Part shown: positions 1 to 4,158 of the stretch, piece after piece | Layout: the number at the start of each line of letters is the position of its first letter | Position numbering within the stretch: position 1 is the stretch's first letter | Assembly (NCBI GenBank): GCA_003564925.1 | Contig: PXDW01000044.1 | Span: forward strand, 1 to 5,589 | DNA: 5,589 nucleotides | Origin: Candidatus Woesearchaeota archaeon | Lineage (GTDB): Archaea > Nanobdellota > Nanobdellia > Woesearchaeales > PXDW01 | Direction of reading: 5' to 3' | Made by a program: the position numbers and the translations under genes | The notes under the pieces: generated by a model | What the model was told of the DNA's origin: nothing | Seen by the model: the letters and a program-made list of their open reading frames with translations, nothing else | The model's database searches: none

Positions 1-796
1 CTGTTACAGGCTGCGCTTCTTCTCCGGGATGCATGTAAGCTCCTCCAGAACCTCCGCCACCAGGACTTCCACTACTTCCACTACTTCCACTATTACCATG
101 ATTAGGTCCTTGACCTGTAGTAGAAGATACACTGCTTCCACCAGATGCGCCAACAGCAGGGATCTCATATTCAGTTCCGTCATCTACTAATAAAACACGC
201 TGTCCAGCTGCATTAGCTCCTCTGGCTGTCATCGATATTACACCATTAACAGTCAGATCACCATCAACAAAGATTACCATCCCTCTTTTTCTTGTAGTGG
301 CCCGTAAAGTATTTCCTGAGTTTATAGTTAAGTCTCCTTCAACTCTTACTCCAAGCATCCTGCTATCAGCTGTACTGCTTCCCCAATTAGTATTAGAAGA
401 GATTGTTTGGCTGCTTCCAAACACAAGCATTTCTAAAGCAATGTTTGCATATTTTGTAGAGATAGTTTTGGTTCCTGCGGATTCTGTTCTTAGAAAATGA
501 TATACATCATTTTTATTTCCAGCAGCCACAATCTTCAAGCTTCCTGTCCCTTCTGTTTTTATTGTTGTTTCCTGAGATTTAGCTAAAAAGATAGGATCAG
601 ATGTTGTCCAAGAGGCTGCAGAGTCCATATTATCCAATGTTTCAAAAAAAGCTAAACTAAAAAAAGACAATGCAGGAATAAGAACTATCAAAATTAATAT
701 CCAGATATTTAATTTCCTACCTAATTTTTTTATAAAAATTTCTCTTATTTTGATAAAACTATTAAAATTAATTTTTCCACCTCTTTTTATATTCAT
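1..796 (-). CDS. Putative secreted, Gly/Ser-rich cell-surface protein (C-terminus cut by window edge)
   Basis: Reading the minus strand from an ATG at 796 gives 265 codons with no stop up to the window edge, so the 3' end is missing. Residues 1-30 are basic. Residues 31-50 form one strongly hydrophobic segment (IWILILIVLIPALSFFSLAF), which I read as a signal peptide or N-terminal anchor; cleavage after SLA (47-49) is possible. Residues 52-105 (SWTTSDP, then EGTGSLKI) resemble jelly-roll carbohydrate-binding or lectin-like modules, by weak motif resemblance only. Residues 149-190 contain two similar units, VEGDLTINSG and VDGDLTVNGV, of the kind seen in beta-helical or bactofilin-like surface proteins. 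Residues 218-252 are low-complexity Gly/Ser with an SGS triplet repeat. It starts 10 bases after the AbrB-like gene on the same strand, so the two are probably co-transcribed. Purine-rich AAAGAAAG just before the ATG may help initiation. I do not recognise a named family. An extracellular adhesin-like role is inferred from the leader and the composition. Confidence 0.72.
   Translation of the reverse strand, partial: MNIKRGGKINFNSFIKIREIFIKKLGRKLNIWILILIVLIPALSFFSLAFFETLDNMDSAASWTTSDPIFLAKSQETTIKTEGTGSLKIVAAGNKNDVYHFLRTESAGTKTISTKYANIALEMLVFGSSQTISSNTNWGSSTADSRMLGVRVEGDLTINSGNTLRATTRKRGMVIFVDGDLTVNGVISMTARGANAAGQRVLLVDDGTEYEIPAVGASGGSSVSSTTGQGPNHGNSGSSGSSGSPGGGGSGGAYMHPGEEAQPVT
65..91. repeat. 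9-bp tandem repeat, three exact copies, coding for an SGS linker
   Basis: The unit ACTTCCACT occurs three times in a row on the plus strand. Read on the minus strand it encodes three Ser-Gly-Ser units (residues 236-244) inside the Gly/Ser-rich linker of the surface protein. The unit length is a multiple of three, so gain or loss of a copy would change linker length without breaking the frame. Confidence 0.85.
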
Positions 797-806
797 CTTT
801 CTTTAT

Positions 807-968
807 TTACTTTTTCACTTCTTTTATTACAAATATAGTTTCTTTAGTGATTCCCTCCTTCTCATCTTTTATAATTGGAATAATTTGTAGATTAGAATTC
901 TCTTTCCAGCCTTTAACCTCTGCTACCCATCTAGGTATGGTTATTCTTATCTGCTCTTTTTTTCTCAT
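807..968 (-). CDS. Small AbrB/MazE/SpoVT-type DNA-binding protein
   Basis: A minus-strand frame from ATG at 968 to TAA at 807-809 encodes 53 residues. Its N-terminal half (EQIRITIPRWVAEVKGWKEN, residues 5-24) has the swapped-hairpin AbrB pattern: a short strand ending in ITIP, a helix carrying the hydrophobic residues of WVAEVKGW, and a second strand (LQIIPI, 27-32). The family usually binds AT-rich DNA as a dimer, either as an antitoxin or as a transition-type transcription regulator. The remaining residues, IKDEKEG followed by ITKETIFVIKEV, would supply a further strand pair. The surface-protein ATG lies only 10 bases past the stop, suggesting one operon. No toxin gene is adjacent, so a regulator of its own operon is more likely than an antitoxin. 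The repeats at 1011-1075 lie directly upstream and are candidate binding sites (inference). Confidence is good for the fold and low for the target. Confidence 0.7.
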   Translation of the reverse strand: MRKKEQIRITIPRWVAEVKGWKENSNLQIIPIIKDEKEGITKETIFVIKEVKK

Positions 969-990
969 TATTAATCTTAAATATAAAAAC

Positions 991-1010
991 GAATATACTT
1001 GAATAAAATA
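991..1010 (-). promoter_or_regulatory. Candidate TATA elements for the AbrB-like/surface-protein operon
   Basis: On the minus strand this stretch reads TATTTTATTC followed by AAGTATATTC. The second element is centred about 28 bases before the ATG at 968, the spacing of archaeal leaderless promoters. The first would give a leader of roughly 12 bases. Which element is used cannot be decided from sequence, and the region is so AT-rich that chance TATA-like words are expected. Confidence 0.35.
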
Positions 1011-1027
1011 TAGGATTTTTTATCCTA
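1011..1027. repeat. Short perfect inverted repeat (possible operator half-sites)
   Basis: TAGGAT at 1011-1016 and ATCCTA at 1022-1027 are reverse complements separated by five T. The second arm lies inside the first copy of the 20-bp tandem repeat. The palindrome abuts the TATA-like elements of the AbrB-like gene, a position where a bound dimer would block promoter access (inference). Confidence 0.6.
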
Positions 1028-1056
1028 AAATATTAATTTTTATCCTAAAATATTAA
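1017..1056. repeat. Exact 20-bp tandem duplication in the divergent control region
   Basis: TTTTTATCCTAAAATATTAA occurs twice, back to back (1017-1036 and 1037-1056), with no mismatch and no spacer. It lies between the divergent starts of the AbrB-like gene (968) and the NMD3-like gene (1145), upstream of both sets of TATA-like elements. The ATCCTA core stands out because it has the only paired C bases in this stretch. A role as a repeated operator is an inference; a recent replication-slippage duplication would look the same. Confidence 0.85.
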
Positions 1057-1073
1057 AAAAAATAATATTTTAG
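1045..1073. repeat. 11-bp perfect inverted repeat with A7 loop
   Basis: CTAAAATATTA (1045-1055) and TAATATTTTAG (1063-1073) are exact reverse complements separated by seven A. With one base skipped, similarity continues outward (ATC at 1042-1044 against AT at 1074-1075). The right arm is therefore an inverted, slightly decayed third copy of the tandem unit. The stem is nearly all A-T, so it is more plausible as a dyad protein-binding site than as a stable RNA hairpin. Confidence 0.7.
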
Positions 1074-1094
1074 ATTTTATTAGGTTCAAATTAC

Positions 1095-1135
1095 TATATA
1101 AACCTTTTGTTTTTTAAAACAATAACTATATATAC
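1095..1135 (+). promoter_or_regulatory. Candidate TATA boxes for the NMD3-like gene
   Basis: TATATAAA at 1095-1102 matches the archaeal TATA consensus well and predicts transcription starting near 1124, with a leader of about 20-33 bases. A second run, CTATATATAC at 1126-1135, is centred about 27 bases before the ATG at 1157 and would give a leaderless message beginning at that codon. No Shine-Dalgarno-like sequence precedes either ATG, which slightly favours leaderless initiation at 1157. Confidence 0.45.
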
Positions 1136-1144
1136 AAAAAAATA

Positions 1145-1759
1145 ATGTTTTTTTATATGAAAGAAAAAAACAACCAATATTTCGAAGGAATCCTGCAGTT
1201 GAGGAATCCTAATGAAGAAGTTTTTGATGAGATTGAAACAAGGTTAGATAAGGTTGCTTCTAAAGGAATTTCAATCTCAAAAGCGAAAAAAGTAAAGGAA
1301 GGAGTTGACCTATATTTTACAGATAAAAAATATATCCAAAAATTGGGGCAGGAACTGCAGAGAAAATTTGGAGGTATCCTTAAGATAAGCCCAAAATTAT
1401 TTTCAAGAAACAAGCAGACAAGCAAGGATATTTACAGGGTTAATGTTCTTCTGAAGCTTTATGATTTTAAAGTTGGAGATGTTATAAAATTTGAAAATAA
1501 TTACGTCAAAGTTACAAGCATAGATAAGAAAATAAATGGAATAGATTTAGAGCTTAATAAGAAGAAGTCTTTTGATTACAATGATGATTATAAGATTCTG
1601 AAAAAATACAAAACAACTGTTTGTAAAGTCAAGCCAAAGCTTGAAGTTCTTCATCCAGAAACTTTTCAAAGCGTTCCTGTTATGAACAATGCTCAAACAA
1701 AGCTTGGAGAAAAAATAAAAGTTGTATCAGACAGAAAAAAAGTATTCATAGTCGGTTAA
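1145..1759 (+). CDS. NMD3-family protein lacking the N-terminal zinc-binding region
   Basis: NMD3 proteins bind the large ribosomal subunit. In eukaryotes NMD3 is the 60S export adaptor, and archaeal members are presumed to act in late subunit maturation or at the intersubunit face. Here the eL22-like domain (about residues 10-105) shows the family pattern: YFEGILQLRNPN, ISISKAKKVKEGVDLYF, the QRKFGG stretch and a conserved IYRVNVLLKL strand. The eIF5A/OB-like domain (about 106-182) contains FKVGDVIKF and ends in VLHPETFQSVPV. Archaeal NMD3 normally begins with four CxxC pairs. This 204-residue protein has a single Cys (160), and the frame is stopped at 1115-1117, so no zinc region is encoded upstream. 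The ATG at 1157 (giving MKEKNNQYFEG) may be the true start, because MFFY adds nothing recognisable. The gene runs convergently toward the GTPase gene with a 24-base gap. Family assignment is firm; the cellular role is inferred. Confidence 0.85.
   Translation: MFFYMKEKNNQYFEGILQLRNPNEEVFDEIETRLDKVASKGISISKAKKVKEGVDLYFTDKKYIQKLGQELQRKFGGILKISPKLFSRNKQTSKDIYRVNVLLKLYDFKVGDVIKFENNYVKVTSIDKKINGIDLELNKKKSFDYNDDYKILKKYKTTVCKVKPKLEVLHPETFQSVPVMNNAQTKLGEKIKVVSDRKKVFIVG
1735..1741 (-). terminator. Possible T7 terminator for the GTPase gene
   Basis: On the minus strand a run of seven T lies 43-49 bases past the GTPase stop, inside the end of the convergent NMD3-like gene. Archaeal RNA polymerase terminates at T-runs without needing a hairpin. 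In such AT-rich DNA a T7 run can occur by chance. Confidence 0.25.
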
Positions 1760-1783
1760 CCTCTAGTAAAATAATTGTTGTGC

Positions 1784-2983
1784 TTATTTATCTGCTATAA
1801 TCTCAATAACATCTCCTTGCTTAAGGACATGCTCTTTGCCAACTGTTCTTTTTGTCTTTACGTCAATTGCTCTTATGAATTTTTTTCCGAAATCTGTATG
1901 GAGTCTGTAGGCAAAATCCAAAGCAGTAGAATTTTTTGGAAGCAAGAAACAATCTGGCAAAACATTTCCATCTTGATCTGCCAGCTTGTTTACACCTCCT
2001 GGAAAAATAGCAATATATTTTAAAATTTCAAAAATAGCCTTGTCCAGAACATCCTGAACTCCTGTAGAACCAAATCTTTCCAAAACATTTTTTCTTATGA
2101 ATTCAAGAGCTTTTTTTTGGCTGTCTTTAAGCTTAGACTCATCTTTTATTTTGAAATTATTCTCTCCAGGGATATAGCTTATCAAATCATGCTTTGCCGC
2201 TTCCCTAAGCGCCAATTCAGATTCCGCACTACATCTTATAAGCAAAGCTTCAGGAAATTCTTTTTTTAGCCTTTCTATGTTCTCTTCTGCTCCAGGAACA
2301 TCTATCTTATTGCATGCTATAATCATTGGTTTTGTTATTTTTCTTACTTCAGAAGCTATCTTAAAAAGGTCTTCTTCATCCCAATTAGTAATCATCTTAT
2401 TTTTTATTGAAAGCTGGTTAATAACATCTTCAACCAAATCTTCACTTACCCCTAATCCTGAAAGATGGGACGCTAGAGCCTTATGCACTTCTCCTTTTTC
2501 CTGCTGCACAGTTCTTGAAAATTTTTCCCAGCCTTTCTTTATAAGCCTCAATATCCAGTAATTAAGTTCTTCTTCAAGGAATCTTACATCTTTTGCAGGA
2601 TCGTAGCTTCCTGGCTGCACGGACTCGCCTTTTTCATTTGTAGAGCCGCTAATGTCAATTATATGGATTAAAACATCGGCCTGCCTTAAATCATCTAAAA
2701 ATTGGTTTCCCATCCCCTTTCCTTCATGAGCCCCAGGAACAAGACCTGCGACATCTATTAATTGGACAGGAACAAACCTTTTGTTCTCTATACAGAAGCC
2801 TTCTCTAGGGTTACATTTCACATTGAAAAATTTCCCAGCGCATTCCACTTTCACATAACCAATTCCAGAGTTCGGCTTTATTGTTGCAAAGGGATAGTTG
2901 GCTATTTCTACTTCTGCCAAGGTTGCAGCTTTAAAGAAAGTGCTTTTCCCAGTATTAGGTTTTCCCACTACGCCGATAATCAT
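1784..2983 (-). CDS. OBG/YchF-family translation-associated GTPase with TGS domain
   Basis: This 399-residue protein has the length and layout of the archaeal branch of the OBG/YchF GTPases. The Walker A motif GKPNTGKST is at 7-15, the switch I region PFATIKPNSG at 31-40 and the G3 motif DVAG at 77-80. LVPGAHEGKGMG (81-92) follows; the residue after the G3 Gly is Leu rather than the Ras-type Gln, as in HAS-GTPases that do not use a catalytic Gln. The G4 motif is NKID at 225-228 and the G5-like CSAE is at 251-254. A helical insertion (about 130-215) sits between G3 and G4, and a TGS domain occupies about 322-398 (AIFPGG, LPKNSTALDFAYRLHTDFGKKF, LKQGDVIEI). Bacterial and eukaryotic YchF/Ola1 carry a degenerate G4 and prefer ATP, whereas the intact NKxD here predicts GTP. 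Relatives bind ribosomes, and a role in translation or subunit quality control is inferred. The ATG at 2983 directly precedes Walker A strand 1, so the start is secure. Transcription is probably monocistronic. Confidence 0.9.
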   Translation of the reverse strand: MIIGVVGKPNTGKSTFFKAATLAEVEIANYPFATIKPNSGIGYVKVECAGKFFNVKCNPREGFCIENKRFVPVQLIDVAGLVPGAHEGKGMGNQFLDDLRQADVLIHIIDISGSTNEKGESVQPGSYDPAKDVRFLEEELNYWILRLIKKGWEKFSRTVQQEKGEVHKALASHLSGLGVSEDLVEDVINQLSIKNKMITNWDEEDLFKIASEVRKITKPMIIACNKIDVPGAEENIERLKKEFPEALLIRCSAESELALREAAKHDLISYIPGENNFKIKDESKLKDSQKKALEFIRKNVLERFGSTGVQDVLDKAIFEILKYIAIFPGGVNKLADQDGNVLPDCFLLPKNSTALDFAYRLHTDFGKKFIRAIDVKTKRTVGKEHVLKQGDVIEIIADK

Positions 2984-3005
2984 CTTAGCCTATAAAACAG
3001 GTTTC

Positions 3006-3015
3006 TATAAAAATT
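3006..3015 (-). promoter_or_regulatory. Candidate TATA box for the GTPase gene
   Basis: The minus strand reads AATTTTTATAG, with its TATA-like core centred near 3010, about 27 bases before the ATG at 2983. That spacing predicts a leaderless or nearly leaderless transcript. Another TATA-like word (TTTTATAG, around 2990) is too close to the start codon to serve. Confidence 0.4.
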
Positions 3016-3103
3016 TTTTGTTAACTGTCATTTATTAATCAAATAAATTTATCTATATACTCTATATTATATAATGAATCTTATCTTTTATAATTAAATA
3101 AAA

Positions 3104-3111
3104 TATATAAA
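3104..3111 (+). promoter_or_regulatory. Candidate TATA box for prs
   Basis: TATATAAA is identical to the best element in front of the NMD3-like gene. It predicts transcription from about 3132, just before the GGGGTG at 3134-3139. The rest of 2984-3171 is AT-rich divergent spacer in which I see no RNA gene. Confidence 0.5.
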
Positions 3112-3133
3112 GAGATTCTATTTTTTTAAAAAA

Positions 3134-3139
3134 GGGGTG
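3134..3139 (+). promoter_or_regulatory. Shine-Dalgarno-like GGGGTG ahead of prs
   Basis: GGGGTG is the only G-rich word in the spacer and resembles the archaeal GGAGGTG ribosome-binding consensus. It ends 5 bases before an in-frame ATC at 3145, but 32 bases before the TTG at 3172. It therefore argues for translation starting upstream of the TTG. Confidence 0.45.
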
Positions 3140-3171
3140 TAAGAATCAGCTATAAATCTGAATTAAGCTTA

Positions 3172-4158
3172 TTGTCCTGTTCATCAGGGAAATATTTTAC
3201 AAAAAAGATTTCTAATTATTTAAAAGAAAATAATGTTAATCATAATATAAAGGAGATTGAAGAAACCAAATTCAGAAACTCAGAGTACAAAACTAAAATA
3301 TTGGAATCAATTAGGGGAAATAATGCTTATATAATCCAATGTCATGGGAATTCCTGTTCTGAAAAAAGCATTCAGGATGATTTTTGGATTTTATCTACAC
3401 TTATTCAAGCTTCTCACTATGCAGATGCTAAAGAAATAAATGTTGCAATACCTCTTTATCCTTATTCAAGGCAGGAAAGAAGGCAAGGGAGAGAGCCTAT
3501 ATCTGCAAAGTTAGCAGCTCAGGTAATGGAGACTGCAGGAGGCGGAGACTTAAAAAGAGTCTTAACAATAGATTTACATGATGAAAGAATAGTTGGATTT
3601 TTTAACAGGACTAAATGTGATAATTTGTATGCCTCTGATACTATAATAAATTATCTAAAAACAAAAAATCATAACTCTTTGGAAGATCTTTCAGTTGTTT
3701 CTCCAGATGTCGGGGGAACAAAAAGAGCCGGGCATTACTCTAAGGTCTTGAAAGGTGATGTTGTTTTTTATGATAAAAAGAAAAATGAAAAAGGAGATAT
3801 AATATCGTTTAAAAAAGTTGGAGACTTTGATAATACAAAAAACATTATTGTTGTGGATGATATAATAGATTCAGGAAGCTCTATGATAGAAACAGTCGAA
3901 GAGATAGAAAAAGAGGGCTTTAAAAGTATATATGTCATTACAACATTCCCTTTCTTCACCGGGGATGCAATAAGGAGTTTTTCAGATTTATATAAAAAAG
4001 GAGCTATAAAAAAAGTTATAGGTACGGATGCGATATATCATCCTCCTGAATTTTTTGAAAAAAATTTATGGTATGAAGAGATTTCTGTAGCCCCATTATT
4101 CGGAGAAGCCATAAAGAGAATACATCAAGGAGAGTCGCTTAGCAATCTTCTTGATTAG
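3172..4158 (+). CDS. prs: Ribose-phosphate pyrophosphokinase (PRPP synthetase)
   Basis: The enzyme makes PRPP from ribose 5-phosphate and ATP for purine, pyrimidine, His and Trp synthesis. Numbering from the TTG at 3172 (328 residues), the ATP-site segment PLYPYSRQERR is at 94-104 and PISAKLAAQ at 109-117. The metal-binding DLHDERIVGFF is at 134-144, SPDVGG at 177-182, the flexible-loop DKKK at 201-204, and the PRPP loop VVDDIIDSGSS at 227-237. The C-terminus ISVAPLFGEAIKRIHQGESLSNLL is typical of the two-domain class. The second catalytic-loop position, normally Arg (K-x-R), appears to be Lys204. The written start is doubtful: family members begin with a strand like KLFSGS, and here the matching residues (SELSLLSCSS) extend upstream of the TTG. 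The frame is open from 3130 but has no ATG, GTG or TTG before 3172. An ATC at 3145, five bases after GGGGTG, would give 337 residues. The gene overlaps the end of hel308 by 4 bases. Confidence 0.92.
   Translation: MSCSSGKYFTKKISNYLKENNVNHNIKEIEETKFRNSEYKTKILESIRGNNAYIIQCHGNSCSEKSIQDDFWILSTLIQASHYADAKEINVAIPLYPYSRQERRQGREPISAKLAAQVMETAGGGDLKRVLTIDLHDERIVGFFNRTKCDNLYASDTIINYLKTKNHNSLEDLSVVSPDVGGTKRAGHYSKVLKGDVVFYDKKKNEKGDIISFKKVGDFDNTKNIIVVDDIIDSGSSMIETVEEIEKEGFKSIYVITTFPFFTGDAIRSFSDLYKKGAIKKVIGTDAIYHPPEFFEKNLWYEEISVAPLFGEAIKRIHQGESLSNLLD

Noticed and set aside
65..91. Tandem repeats considered as a CRISPR array
   Set aside because: The units are 9 bp and abut without spacers; they encode a Ser/Gly linker.
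297..500. 67-codon plus-strand frame
   Set aside because: It lies opposite the surface-protein gene, which has a coherent signal segment and repeat structure; the plus-strand translation shows no domain and has no promoter.
807..968. The AbrB-like gene considered as the antitoxin of a toxin-antitoxin pair
   Set aside because: The downstream partner is a large secreted-type protein, not a PIN or MazF-like toxin, and no small toxin frame is present on either side.
3074..3097. Seven-codon ATG mini-frame upstream of prs
   Set aside because: It precedes the likely prs TATA box, so it would not be in the transcript, and it has no ribosome-binding site.
3114..3147. GATTCT/AGAATC inverted pair around the GGGGTG before prs, considered as a riboswitch-like or operator stem
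   Set aside because: There are only six paired bases with a 22-base loop, and the left arm lies upstream of the predicted transcript start; this is expected by chance in AT-rich DNA.
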